Notes under the pieces: model-generated
What the model was told of the DNA's origin: nothing
Databases searched by the model: none
What the model saw: only the letters and a program-made list of their open reading frames with translations
Made by a program: the position numbers and the translations under genes
Shown: piece after piece, positions 23,977 through 31,877 of the stretch
Layout: every line of letters starts with the position of its first letter
Position numbering within the stretch: the first letter of the stretch is position 1
Assembly (NCBI RefSeq): GCF_006711645.1
Contig: NZ_CP041248.1
Location: 239,831 to 303,830 of the forward strand
Direction: 5' to 3'
DNA from: Klebsiella electrica
Lineage (GTDB): Bacteria > Pseudomonadota > Gammaproteobacteria > Enterobacterales > Enterobacteriaceae
Length of the DNA stretch: 64,000 bases

Positions 23977-24066
23977 ATGAAAGACTTCCATTTCCTGTAT
24001 GTCGAACTCCTGGTCGAATTGCTTCGACTGGTCAATTTTCTTCTGCCGTTGTGGTTTGGTAGTTGA
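23977..24066 (+). CDS. Hydrophobic peptide, 29 aa
   Basis: A GAAGAG site precedes the ATG of a 29-aa peptide with a long Leu/Val/Phe stretch (HFLYVELLVELLRLVNFLLPLWF). Size and hydrophobicity resemble TisB-like type I toxins. A terminator follows at once. No antisense RNA was identified, so the toxin role is only a possibility. Confidence 0.4.
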   Translation: MKDFHFLYVELLVELLRLVNFLLPLWFGS

Positions 24067-24083
24067 AAATAGCAGGTAATACC

Positions 24084-24133
24084 CGGGCAAGACCTTCCCG
24101 TTTTTTTAAAATAAAAGGGCGCACATAGCGCCC
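24084..24133. terminator. Back-to-back terminators
   Basis: CGGG...CCCG with seven T (24084-24107) serves the forward peptide gene. GGGCGC/GCGCCC with an A-rich upstream run (24108-24133), read on the reverse strand, ends the 112-aa gene. Confidence 0.7.
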
Positions 24134-24161
24134 TGTCAGAAAGGTATTTTGAAGCAGCAGA

Positions 24162-24500
24162 CTACTTACGAAACTCCCATTGTTTAATCAGCTTTTTGAC
24201 AAACGTCTCGCCATAGATCTCATGTGACTCCATGTATGCACAAAGCTGTATCAGGGTCATCATGCCATCGCGAAGGGTATCGCATGACTCGTTACGGCAA
24301 TAGGCCGTGAGTTTGTACATATTCGCCCCGCAAACGTCCGGGTTGTAGAGATTAACAATCAGGCTTGCCGCGAATTTCTTTCTCTCTGCGATAGCGCCCA
24401 GATAAGCCAGCTCCCTTTTCAGGTCTTCCGGGATAGGTGTGACAGCACACGCTCGCGGGTTCAGGTTTATCTGGATATGGTCAAAGTCGAGTTCCTGCAT
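24162..24500 (-). CDS. Hypothetical protein, 112 aa
   Basis: A reverse-strand single gene with its own terminator. The product is mainly helical with five Cys spread over residues 18-90, and it has no hydrophobic segment long enough for a membrane. It is oriented against its neighbours, so it is independently regulated. No family is recognised. Confidence 0.65.
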   Translation of the reverse strand: MQELDFDHIQINLNPRACAVTPIPEDLKRELAYLGAIAERKKFAASLIVNLYNPDVCGANMYKLTAYCRNESCDTLRDGMMTLIQLCAYMESHEIYGETFVKKLIKQWEFRK

Positions 24501-24675
24501 TGTCCTGGTTCCTTCTGCTGATATTCGGTATCCGTCTGCCGGGCCACACGATTCTGCATGTAATGCCCTTCATATCACCATTGTACCGGATACCTGCAAT
24601 TTGCCCCGTAACTACCGGTGCTGATGATAAAAAATATCTTTATTTTGCGAACGATATACACCAGTCCGTCCTGAT

Positions 24676-24705
24676 TTCGTCAGCTGAATTGTGCCGGGTA
24701 AGCTG
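24676..24705 (+). promoter_or_regulatory. Possible recurrent element U11
   Basis: TTCGTCA is perfect, but the hexamer at 17 bp (AAGCTG) is poor and no GTAAACAAAACGAA follows. The ATG at 24738 is at the usual 62-base distance. Weak member. Confidence 0.4.
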
Positions 24706-24737
24706 GTTGCCATGTGAGTGACCTAATGGAGAACACC

Positions 24738-25181
24738 ATGCAGCACACTGCAACCACACACCCGCAACCGGCTAACACCGTGAGTATCGTCAGTACGACC
24801 TACGGTCAGACGCTGGTGGTACTGAACGGGAAATGTCTCTACTGCGCACCACCAGAGCGAGGAGACGAAGCCCGGCAGCTGGCATCAACCACTGCCGGGG
24901 CACTCAACGTGCCGGTCGATGTCGTCCACCTCGATACATTTGCTACCGATACAACCGAAAGCCAGCTGATGGCCCGCTTTGAAAACCAGAATGCCGGGCC
25001 GTGGTATAGCCATGCGTTTACCATCGCGTTCAGTGTTGAATACCCGGCGAAGAGTAGCGATGACATTCCACCAGCGGAATTACACCGTGCATTGATGAAG
25101 CGGGCCAGAGAGTTTACCGGTGATCTGGATGCGCTGGTGGAAGCCTGCGGGGCATCTTATGACAGTTATCAGATGGGGTAA
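24738..25181 (+). CDS. Hypothetical protein, 147 aa
   Basis: The ATG before QHTATTHP is chosen because GGAGAA is well spaced; ATGs at 24726 and 24714 are alternatives. The product is soluble and acidic, starting with a Thr/Pro-rich segment, then beta-rich sequence (residues 15-40) with one CAPPE. No motif is recognised. It carries three Chi octamers within or next to it. Confidence 0.65.
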   Translation: MQHTATTHPQPANTVSIVSTTYGQTLVVLNGKCLYCAPPERGDEARQLASTTAGALNVPVDVVHLDTFATDTTESQLMARFENQNAGPWYSHAFTIAFSVEYPAKSSDDIPPAELHRALMKRAREFTGDLDALVEACGASYDSYQMG

Positions 25182-25299
25182 CTCCTGCTGGAAATGACCG
25201 CATTCTGCTGGCGTTTTCAATGAGATATCGCCAGCCGCTTTGGTAGAGTTTTCCAGATAGCAAGCGAACATCATAGCCAGTGGCAAGAGGTAAACCTAT

Positions 25300-25641
25300 A
25301 TGAATTCTGTCTGTCTTGATTACGAGAAAGTGGATTTTCTGGCGAATCTCCTGATCCCCACCCTCGCCAGACACCCCATCAGTAACAGTTTCCCGGAGCG
25401 CGGCCTCGCACTTAAGGAAAAGCACCCTGAGCTGGTGGGCTGGCCCGAGCGCAAACTGGGTGAAGTGGAAAATTACCAGAATGCACTGTCCAGACAGCTA
25501 CCGAGCCTGAACAGCATGTCCTTGCCGGAGTTTATCGACTTCATTCTCACCCCGCATGTCGCGGAGTATGTTCTTGAGCAGGTTGGCACTCCGCTTGCTG
25601 AAGAAACCATGCAGCTGTTTATGGCGAAAGTGAAGGCATAA
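25300..25641 (+). CDS. Hypothetical helical protein, 113 aa
   Basis: GAGGTAAA precedes the ATG. The protein is mainly alpha-helical with no Cys pairs and no membrane segment. It ends about 30 bases before a terminator hairpin. Function unknown. Confidence 0.65.
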   Translation: MNSVCLDYEKVDFLANLLIPTLARHPISNSFPERGLALKEKHPELVGWPERKLGEVENYQNALSRQLPSLNSMSLPEFIDFILTPHVAEYVLEQVGTPLAEETMQLFMAKVKA

Positions 25642-25674
25642 CGCGGTTTTCAGCCCCATATACTCCAGATCATA

Positions 25675-25700
25675 ACCGGCCTTAATGGTCGGTTTTTTTT
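25675..25700 (+). terminator. Intrinsic terminator
   Basis: ACCGGCC and GGTCGGT pair (one G-T) with a TTAAT loop, followed by eight T. It lies 24 bases before element U12. Confidence 0.75.
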
Positions 25701-25723
25701 GTGAATTTTCTGCCCCGAAAGCC

Positions 25724-25753
25724 TTCGTCACCTGCGGGGAGCGTGGTTAACTG
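25724..25753 (+). promoter_or_regulatory. Recurrent TTCGTCA element U12
   Basis: TTCGTCA, 17 bp, TAACTG, then GTAAACAAAACGAA at 25759-25772. GTGGTTA (25743-25749) and TAACTAC (25782-25788) pair with one G-T, and CCTG/CAGG pairs outside them. It drives 25800-26670. Confidence 0.75.
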
Positions 25754-25799
25754 GTTATGTAAACAAAACGAACAACACACATAACTACAGGGGTCTACC

Positions 25800-26354
25800 A
25801 TGTTAAATCCAGCTATCTGCGCCATGTTCATGTTTCAGGGCTTCCAGCATGAAGTCTCCCGTCTGACCGCATTATCAGTGGCTAATCCTATCCCCCTCAC
25901 CTTCAACTGTGACAGCGTACAGACAATGATCTGTGAAACGCTGGCTGGTGGCGAAATTGAATGTGCTCACTGGATGTTGGATGCCGCAGAGCAGATCTGT
26001 AAAGCCTGCGAACCTGCGTATCAGGCATCTGAAGAACCGGGAGTCTGGTACTACGACATTGCTGAACGTCTGGGCGCTGAAGTGGCCTGCCGTTGCGTAA
26101 AAGGTGATATCAGCACTGACCAATTGGTCGCTGTTGCAGTTAACCTCACTGAGTCATGGAACACGCTGAGCGAAGACAGCAATCAGGAGCCTGATTGCGG
26201 ATCATATGAAAATACCGTCAGGACGTTGGTAGAACGTGCTGATACAGCAGAAGCGGCTTGCGTAGAAGCAGTCAGAATCCTTGATGGTGGTGAGCGGCAG
26301 GCGTTATCAAAGGCGATAGCAATTCTTCGCCCTGTGGCCGCAACGTTGCAGTAG
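25800..26354 (+). CDS. Hypothetical protein, 184 aa
   Basis: First gene after element U12; AGGGG precedes the ATG. The protein is acidic and largely helical, with seven Cys dispersed over residues 7-150. The second half (residues about 95-184) forms long Ala-rich helices. No motif is recognised. Confidence 0.7.
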   Translation: MLNPAICAMFMFQGFQHEVSRLTALSVANPIPLTFNCDSVQTMICETLAGGEIECAHWMLDAAEQICKACEPAYQASEEPGVWYYDIAERLGAEVACRCVKGDISTDQLVAVAVNLTESWNTLSEDSNQEPDCGSYENTVRTLVERADTAEAACVEAVRILDGGERQALSKAIAILRPVAATLQ

Positions 26355-26403
26355 ATAGTGGCAGAACACCAATACACACAACACTCACTACAGGAAAATG
26401 ACC

Positions 26404-26670
26404 ATGAAACTCACCGTATCGACTCGCCCGGTAAGAATTGAAGGGAATTATGTCTCTGTCGTCTTTAATCGTTCCCATAACTCCATGCCGGAAACAGCAG
26501 AGGTTAAAAATGCCGATCAGGCGCGGGCATTCATCAACGATTACATCGCCCGTAATATCAACGAAACGCCGATGCATCTGGTGCTGACAAAAGAGGGCCG
26601 GGCATTTGGCGGGTTCGACGCGCTGAATAGTAGCCTTCCGCCCGCGATTGAATCATCAACCCGTTTGTAA
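26404..26670 (+). CDS. Hypothetical protein, 88 aa
   Basis: The second of two ATGs (six bases apart) is better spaced from AGGA. The product is a small soluble alpha/beta protein (EGNYVSVVFNRS, later DQARAFINDYIARN). It belongs to the U12 unit. No family is recognised. Confidence 0.65.
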   Translation: MKLTVSTRPVRIEGNYVSVVFNRSHNSMPETAEVKNADQARAFINDYIARNINETPMHLVLTKEGRAFGGFDALNSSLPPAIESSTRL

Positions 26671-26737
26671 TGACTGACTGGTGGCGCTCAGTGAGGAGCG
26701 TCACCCGGCATCACGGAGGGAGTTGCAAGAGTTCTGA

Positions 26738-26968
26738 TTAGCCTTTCCTGACCCACGCCCAAAGCATCGCACCCGCCAACACCGTCAGCATCAGAGCAAA
26801 CACGGAACCAACCAGACTCGCATCGCCATTCTTGCCGGAGTAACCGCAGGTTTGAGATGCGTCACCAACTGCCTGACAAATTGAATCGGGATCAAGTCCC
26901 CAGTAGACAAAGGCGAACAAGGCAATTACAGAGATAAACGCTTTAGCGACTTTCGCTTTCTGAATCAT
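26738..26968 (-). CDS. Two-helix membrane protein, 76 aa
   Basis: A reverse-strand gene with GAGG eight bases before the ATG. The basic N-terminus and two hydrophobic segments (about residues 9-25 and 49-70) flank a polar loop with two Cys that could be disulfide-linked in the periplasm. The layout resembles small phage or plasmid inner-membrane proteins such as pilin-like or holin-like peptides, but no family is certain. It lies just downstream of the RES/Xre pair on the same strand. Confidence 0.6.
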   Translation of the reverse strand: MIQKAKVAKAFISVIALFAFVYWGLDPDSICQAVGDASQTCGYSGKNGDASLVGSVFALMLTVLAGAMLWAWVRKG

Positions 26969-27011
26969 CAGAGACACCTCAGTTCGTCAATGCCGGGGAG
27001 TTGCCTGTGTG

Positions 27012-27470
27012 TTATTTCAGGCGGGAATCAAACCGGAACGGAATTTTCTTAACCGTAGCCATCAGGTCAAAGAGTTCAGGGTGTGCCGGATTCAGCAAGT
27101 AGTTAAATTCAACCGGAGACAACGCACTTGGAATACGCAGCGCGATAGAAGAACCGCTTTCAGCCCAGTTATCACCGTAGAGCGCCAGCTCAGCAGGAGC
27201 ATCCTCACTCGCCCAGTTATCAGGGAGACGGCTCATGTCGAAGGTCTGGATCTGATCATCCGGTACATCAAGACTCAGCAGTGTAAAGTCGTCCAGTAAC
27301 TGCGGCGCGTGAATGTGTACCAGCGTTTCAAGCATGGTAAGGCTGGCCGTTTCAGACAGGTAGACCATTGCAGTGCCTACGCTGTTCCAGCGGCCCCCCG
27401 TTTCTTTCGCACCCAGACCAGACCACGCAGTCATCAGATAACGGGTCTTGGTCAGTCGGTAAAGGATCAC
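27012..27470 (-). CDS. RES-domain toxin, 152 aa
   Basis: A RES-family toxin; known members degrade NAD+ by phosphorolysis or hydrolysis. Visible family features are an N-terminal YRL, a GGRWN box (Arg 27), YLSE near residues 37-40, and an ALRIPS...EFNYLLNPAHP end matching the conserved S-x-x-x-P...N-x-L-x-N-P-x-H-P of the family. The gene overlaps the antitoxin by four bases (ATGA), so translation is coupled. Confidence 0.9.
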   Translation of the reverse strand: MILYRLTKTRYLMTAWSGLGAKETGGRWNSVGTAMVYLSETASLTMLETLVHIHAPQLLDDFTLLSLDVPDDQIQTFDMSRLPDNWASEDAPAELALYGDNWAESGSSIALRIPSALSPVEFNYLLNPAHPELFDLMATVKKIPFRFDSRLK

Positions 27471-27913
27471 GAGTATACCCCGTGCTCAATACGCGTAATC
27501 AGGCGCATCACTTCAAGCGCACCTGTCTCAGAAGAAACAAGCTCTGCCGGTGATTTCCAGCTCAGACCACGGTTCGCTTCGTTCAGCCATTTGTGCGCCG
27601 CTTCTTTGTCACCTTCAAACAGCTCTACAGCGCGTTCAATTACGCGGATAATGCGCACCAGACGTTCGCTCTGATCGGCAGTGAAACGGTCTTTGATGCT
27701 ACGATTAAACGTCGTATTAGGTATACCCGACATTTTGCGCAGCTCAGACGGCGTGATGTTAGCCCATTCAGAAATGTGCTTAGCTACTGTGCCATCGAGA
27801 CCGTGATTGATTTTATCCATCAGCGCGATACCGTCATTATCCAGCCCAGCAACCTGCCATAAGCAGTGCTGATTCGTTTTGGTAACGTCTGGAGAAAAAA
27901 CTTTCATCGTCAT
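27467..27913 (-). CDS. Xre/MbcA/ParS-type antitoxin, 148 aa
   Basis: Partner of the RES toxin. It has an N-terminal HTH-like region (LRKMSGIPNTTFNRSIK, about residues 55-72) and a C-terminal DUF2384 toxin-binding domain (AVELFEGDKEAAHKWLNEANRGLSWKSPAEL). The start is the ATG after GGGAGGG; an in-frame ATG 27 bases upstream lacks a ribosome site. The antitoxin gene comes first, as is usual for this class. Confidence 0.88.
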   Translation of the reverse strand: MTMKVFSPDVTKTNQHCLWQVAGLDNDGIALMDKINHGLDGTVAKHISEWANITPSELRKMSGIPNTTFNRSIKDRFTADQSERLVRIIRVIERAVELFEGDKEAAHKWLNEANRGLSWKSPAELVSSETGALEVMRLITRIEHGVYS

Positions 27914-27997
27914 AACTAGCCCTCCCATTTGGTAATTCAATTATACCATATGGAACACTAACGGCAATCTTTTAACCATCAGACAACCTCAGCGCCC

Positions 27998-28027
27998 TTC
28001 GTCACCAGCCCCACCTGCCAGATAATA
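27998..28027 (+). promoter_or_regulatory. Recurrent TTCGTCA element U13
   Basis: TTCGTCA, 17 bp, ATAATA. GCCCC...CTG pairs with CAGGGGGC next to the start codon at 28062. It faces away from the toxin-antitoxin pair and drives 28062-30016. Confidence 0.65.
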
Positions 28028-28061
28028 GGTCAATAACGACAAAACTATGACAGGGGGCATC

Positions 28062-28379
28062 ATGCCGAATCTCTTACGTTATGACCAACTGGACTCCTCA
28101 CGTCAGCCAGCAGCGCGGGCATCAGCCGCTAGTGGCGAATTATGGTGTGCCCGCAACAACGTAAAAAAGCAGGCGGCAGCGTCAAAGGCCGCAATTCACC
28201 AGGCAATCAATGATCAGCACCGCATTACCCGGCTGCGAAACACCTTTTCGCTCGCGAAGGATATGCGTGAAAAGCCGGTCGTCTGGATTGAAAAGCGCAT
28301 CCTCGAAAATCTGTGCATGTTCAATGAGCAGGACGATATGTACCTGTTCACGCAGCAGAACTTTGTCAGCAAACTCTGA
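28062..28379 (+). CDS. Basic hypothetical protein, 105 aa
   Basis: The start is the ATG after AGGGGGC; an ATG at 28047 is less well placed. The first 60 residues are rich in Arg, Ala and Lys (SSRQPAARASAASGELWCARNNVKKQ) and may bind nucleic acid. The rest is helical. A GGCCCG/CGGGCC hairpin lies in the gap before the leucine-rich-repeat gene. No family is recognised. Confidence 0.65.
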   Translation: MPNLLRYDQLDSSRQPAARASAASGELWCARNNVKKQAAASKAAIHQAINDQHRITRLRNTFSLAKDMREKPVVWIEKRILENLCMFNEQDDMYLFTQQNFVSKL

Positions 28380-28420
28380 ACCTCCGGCCCGGCTCGTCGG
28401 GCCATTAAAAGGAAACCGAT

Positions 28421-29263
28421 ATGACAGACTTCATTGATAAACTGGCAGCGAATGGTGTGGCCTTTACCCTTCAGGACGGACGAATCATCGTTGAAGGCGA
28501 TCTTCGTGTCGGGTTTACGCTTGAGCCAGAAGATCCGGCAATTCCCTGCGACTATATTCCCGCGAATCTGACCGTGACGAACACCCTGACCATTCTGTCG
28601 GGCATTCATAGCATCCCTGCCGGGCTGGTGGCCCGCAATCTGTTTATCAGCTACTCTGAGCTGGAATCTCTCCCTGACAACCTGACCATTACCGGTACGC
28701 TCATGGCGAATTCTTCACGTCTTAAGTATCTGCCGGAAAATCTGACGGTGGGCCGCGTTCTGGACATCATGTGTACTGATATCGCCTATCTGCCGGATAC
28801 GCTGAAAGTAGCTGGCAGTATGATGCTGTCAAACACCCGTATTACCACTTTGCCGGATAACCTGCATCTTGAAGAAAATCTGGCCCTCGAAGCCATGCCG
28901 TTGCAAGCGTTGCCAAAAAACCTGAAAGTGGGCCACAGCCTGTATCTGGATGCTGTGGCTCTGAAGCGGATCCCTGAGTGTATATCGTGCCCCGTGATTA
29001 ACCTGGTTAACCCTGGTAATTTTGAAAATGTCGCGTCAGTCACCGGTATCGGCGGAAAGCCTAACCGCCATGTCTATGCGCTACGTACAGCGCTTGGCGT
29101 TCGCGTATGCATGTACGATTTGTCTGTAGACCCGGAAATATTTGGTCTGCTGGTACGTGGCATCTATGATGAACCCACGGCTGAACTACTTGATAAGGCC
29201 GCACAACAATGTATTCAGCGTCTGGAGGATATGTATGCTTCTGAAAACGCAGTTCGGCACTGA
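28421..29263 (+). CDS. Leucine-rich-repeat-like protein, 280 aa
   Basis: Residues about 45-195 contain seven or eight repeats of about 20 residues with the pattern L-P-x-N-L-x-V/I-x-x-x-L (for example SLPDNLTITGTL, YLPENLTVGRVL, TLPDNLHLEENL). This gives a solenoid like the LPX-type repeats of IpaH/SspH proteins and related bacterial repeats. No signal peptide or E3-ligase domain is seen; the C-terminal 85 residues are an unrelated small domain. It likely works by protein binding. The next gene overlaps its 3' end. Confidence 0.75.
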   Translation: MTDFIDKLAANGVAFTLQDGRIIVEGDLRVGFTLEPEDPAIPCDYIPANLTVTNTLTILSGIHSIPAGLVARNLFISYSELESLPDNLTITGTLMANSSRLKYLPENLTVGRVLDIMCTDIAYLPDTLKVAGSMMLSNTRITTLPDNLHLEENLALEAMPLQALPKNLKVGHSLYLDAVALKRIPECISCPVINLVNPGNFENVASVTGIGGKPNRHVYALRTALGVRVCMYDLSVDPEIFGLLVRGIYDEPTAELLDKAAQQCIQRLEDMYASENAVRH

Positions 29264-29513
29264 CTCGGGTATGATTTATACCCGGAAGGTGTATCTGCAT
29301 TACACCGACACTGACGGGCATTCACGCAGCAAGCTGATAAAAGGTTACTACTACCCGGGCGAAGTCCCGGTTGAGTCGTTTTCAGAGCGGGCACTTGCTC
29401 CTGGTATGCGCCAGCTGTTGAGTTGCCGCTGCGGCGCAATAAACTGGGTCGCAACTGGTGGTATCAACGAATACCAATGCGACTGCTGCGCAAAGGAAAT
29501 AACCGTTTACTGA
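29235..29513 (+). CDS. Zinc-ribbon protein, 92 aa
   Basis: The ATG within the end of the repeat gene is preceded by GGAGGA, so translation is probably coupled. The C-terminus has CRCGAINW and CDCC, matching the CRCG zinc ribbon of the protein at 9615. The middle is rich in Tyr and Ser. Likely a small zinc-stabilised binding protein; function unknown. Confidence 0.7.
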   Translation: MLLKTQFGTDSGMIYTRKVYLHYTDTDGHSRSKLIKGYYYPGEVPVESFSERALAPGMRQLLSCRCGAINWVATGGINEYQCDCCAKEITVY

Positions 29514-29572
29514 CGGTCTGCACGGGGATACCGTTCGACCGGCATACCCATGACAATAAGAGCAGGTGCTAA

Positions 29573-30016
29573 ATGACAAAAGAAGAATCACAATTTTATG
29601 CTGGTGCAATCTGGGCCGCATCGACCATTTACCGGATGCATTCTGACTCGGTGGTAGCGAAAGATTTTCTCCGTGAAATTAACGATCTGGATGTGGCAGC
29701 AAAATGTGGTGCTGAGTACGACGTTCTCCCATTACGCCTGTTTGTTTTGCGCGATTTACCATTGGGCCACGATGCGGATTATGAAGCCATCAGCTTCGGG
29801 CCGGTAGACCGTCACGGCAATATCATCTGCGATCACTCTCAGACTTCGGTCACCGATATCTCCGGCCAGCGAGCGTATGGGGTTTATGCCCGCCGTGCGG
29901 GTGAGTCGAATCTGACGCTCATCGACAATCTTGATGATGAAGAAGAAGCCGAACCACTGGCGAAGGTGCTGGCTGAACAGCTCCAGCAAATCAAAGAAGG
30001 TCGCTACGATATTTAA
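29573..30016 (+). CDS. Acidic hypothetical protein, 147 aa
   Basis: AGGTG precedes the ATG. The product is acidic (EEEAEPLAKVLAEQL near the C-terminus), soluble, alpha/beta, without recognised motifs. It is the last gene of the U13 unit. A Chi site and the isolated parS-like copy (30049-30072) follow. Confidence 0.65.
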   Translation: MTKEESQFYAGAIWAASTIYRMHSDSVVAKDFLREINDLDVAAKCGAEYDVLPLRLFVLRDLPLGHDADYEAISFGPVDRHGNIICDHSQTSVTDISGQRAYGVYARRAGESNLTLIDNLDDEEEAEPLAKVLAEQLQQIKEGRYDI

Positions 30017-30048
30017 GCGTTAGACCACGTACTGCTGGTGGCAATACA

Positions 30049-30072
30049 CTGGCGATTAAGGGGGTTAAGTGA
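30049..30072 (-). repeat. Isolated copy of the par-array 24-mer
   Basis: This 24-bp sequence is the exact reverse complement of the core repeated seven times at 33958-34317, but lies about 3.9 kb away and in the opposite orientation. It could be an extra ParB-type site or a remnant of a duplication. Confidence 0.75.
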
Positions 30073-30120
30073 CTTAAATGATCCACTGACCTGTCTGTGT
30101 AAAGCCTGTTTATCCCAAAG

Positions 30121-30147
30121 CCGTCTGGTTCACCAGGCGGTTTTTTT
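30121..30147 (+). terminator. Intrinsic terminator
   Basis: CCGTCTGG and CCAGGCGG with a TTCA loop and seven T. A second hairpin, CAGGGC/GCCCTG with a T-rich tail, follows at 30205-30228 and touches element U14. Confidence 0.85.
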
Positions 30148-30229
30148 ATGCCCGGAATAGCAAGCACAACACAAAACGAAACCGATATTATCTTTCTGAA
30201 AATACAGGGCTTTTTATGCCCTGGTTTTC

Positions 30230-30259
30230 TTCGTCACCTGAGTCACTCACCAGATACTG
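30230..30259 (+). promoter_or_regulatory. Recurrent TTCGTCA element U14
   Basis: TTCGTCA starts two bases after a hairpin-T terminator; 17 bp; ATACTG. CCTGA and TCAGG pair around it. The gene at 30303 starts 73 bases downstream of TTCGTCA. Confidence 0.6.
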
Positions 30260-30302
30260 GATACAGAAGCCACAACATGTAACCCGTTATCAGGAGCGAC
30301 CC

Positions 30303-30467
30303 ATGAAAGCACAAGCTGTTCGTAATCACTCTTTTGGCTCACTGAAGCTCAGCGCAAGCAATGCGGCAGCAGCCGCGCTGGCGCACCCGGTAACCCATTT
30401 CTTCATGCTGTTCGCCATCGTGATGTACCTGGTCTATGGCGGTGTAGTACTCGGCATTAAGCCGTAG
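30303..30467 (+). CDS. Single-helix membrane protein, 54 aa
   Basis: CAGGAG precedes the ATG. The product has a basic/Ser-rich N-terminus and one hydrophobic segment (about residues 30-50, HFFMLFAIVMYLVYGGVVLGI). It is likely an inner-membrane peptide. Its own element and a terminator at 30533 make it a single-gene unit. Confidence 0.6.
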   Translation: MKAQAVRNHSFGSLKLSASNAAAAALAHPVTHFFMLFAIVMYLVYGGVVLGIKP

Positions 30468-30532
30468 CATTCCCTGTGGCCGGTCGCCCAACCGGCTTTG
30501 CCTCCAACCCTTCTGGAGGTAGTTGTTAACTT

Positions 30533-30556
30533 CCCCGGTAAACCGGGGATTTTTTT
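30533..30556 (+). terminator. Intrinsic terminator
   Basis: CCCCGG and CCGGGG with a TAAA loop followed by A and seven T. Confidence 0.85.
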
Positions 30557-30652
30557 ACCCGTAGTTCCAGCGTTCGCCACTGGAGCTAAAACCCACCAGA
30601 GCGAATTCCGTAACATAAGCGCTTCTTCTACGTCCGATCAGTACCTTACCCT

Positions 30653-31078
30653 ATGAGCAACCCGTCACACTCTGCTAGCCTTCCTCCCGGAATGAACGAC
30701 ACTCTGATGTCCCTATATATCGAACCGGATATGCCTGGTATCGATGATCTCGTTATAACAATTATTCGGCTTCGGCGTGAGGGCTGGACAGCATCTGAAC
30801 TGACTTTCCGTATACTTTCGTCAGTTGCATATCAGGTGATTCCTCCAGAGGCGTTTACCGACCCTAAGCATCACCTCCTGAAAGAGTATGTCAGTTTGTC
30901 CCGTGAGTTCGGCCTAGTAAGCGGGGCAAGACATAATGCTCACCTCCGTGGTGTCATTCGCAGAGGGATAATGTCGGGAATAGATAGAGCAGAGGTAATA
31001 CGCCGCGTTCTTTTCTCCCCGCACTATTCAGAACATGAGGAAGATAACCAATCTGATTCGTTCCCTCGTTCGTCGTAA
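30653..31078 (+). CDS. Hypothetical helical protein, 141 aa
   Basis: The ribosome site is weak and the true start may be one of the internal Met codons near residues 14-19. The protein is helical and basic in its C-terminal half (RHNAHLRGVIRRGIMSGIDRAEVIRRVL). It overlaps the HNH gene by 44 bases, suggesting co-expression. No family is recognised. Confidence 0.55.
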   Translation: MSNPSHSASLPPGMNDTLMSLYIEPDMPGIDDLVITIIRLRREGWTASELTFRILSSVAYQVIPPEAFTDPKHHLLKEYVSLSREFGLVSGARHNAHLRGVIRRGIMSGIDRAEVIRRVLFSPHYSEHEEDNQSDSFPRSS

Positions 31079-31877
31079 CAACCGGGTGGCATTAACGCTT
31101 TTTCCCCGAATGTTCCGGTACAAAGCCTTTGGCGTGGTTGAAACAGGATCTGGTTATCCGCGACGGCCTGAACATCAGGAATCCAAAGTTTGTCTACTGG
31201 CAGGATATCTCAGAGTCCAGGAAGAAATTCGTGCTTCTCAGGCCCGTCTGGCTTTACTAAATACTGAAATCGAAAAGGAGAATGCTCAGGAGTACGCACG
31301 TAACAAAATTCCGGCATCACGGTTGGCTCACTTCAGGCTCTGGTTCACTCGCCGATTTGGTAATGACACATCCCGTTTGATTGAGTCCGTGGACACCTAC
31401 TGCGAGGAGCAGAATCCAGTAATGGATGAGCAACCGGCTGTATTGCCATTACCACGCGGTCACCTCCCCCATGCAGATATCCGTATGCGCTCCCCGAGCT
31501 TCCGCCGAGAGGTTAGCGTTCGCGATGTGCATGTCCAGTCTCAGTTCCGTGAGTTGGTGGATAAGAATTTCGGAAGCCTGTGCGCGGTATCGGGCAAACA
31601 CCTCAACGGTGTGCTGGAGGCAGCACATATTGAACCAACATCCGTAGCAGGCTGCTATAACGCCAGTAACGGCATTTTGCTATCACCAACATTCCACAGG
31701 CTGTTTGACACAAACATGATGGGTATTGATCCTGATACACTACAGATTCACTTCGCCAGCGGTATAGAGTTCCCTGAGTATGAAGGGGTCTGTATAAAAC
31801 CGTTGTTCTACAATCTGGATAAAAACAGGCTCGGGGCAAGATGGCTTGAATTTAAAGTGAAATCACCTGCGGAGTAA
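31035..31877 (+). CDS. HNH-domain protein (HNH_2 type), 280 aa
   Basis: The C-terminal half contains CAVSG (about residues 183-187), EAAHIEP and NASNGILLSPTFHRLFD (about 198-231). This is the pattern of HNH_2 endonuclease-like domains, which bind a metal ion and usually cut DNA. The first 140 residues are basic and helical. A related domain with the same order occurs at 58888. No partner methylase is present. The start is uncertain because it overlaps the upstream gene and has a poor ribosome site. Confidence 0.75.
   Translation: MRKITNLIRSLVRRNNRVALTLFPRMFRYKAFGVVETGSGYPRRPEHQESKVCLLAGYLRVQEEIRASQARLALLNTEIEKENAQEYARNKIPASRLAHFRLWFTRRFGNDTSRLIESVDTYCEEQNPVMDEQPAVLPLPRGHLPHADIRMRSPSFRREVSVRDVHVQSQFRELVDKNFGSLCAVSGKHLNGVLEAAHIEPTSVAGCYNASNGILLSPTFHRLFDTNMMGIDPDTLQIHFASGIEFPEYEGVCIKPLFYNLDKNRLGARWLEFKVKSPAE

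Noticed and set aside
26983-27012. A further TTCGTCA element on the forward strand
   Set aside because: The spacer and -10 (GTGTGT) do not fit, and it points into a reverse-strand gene.
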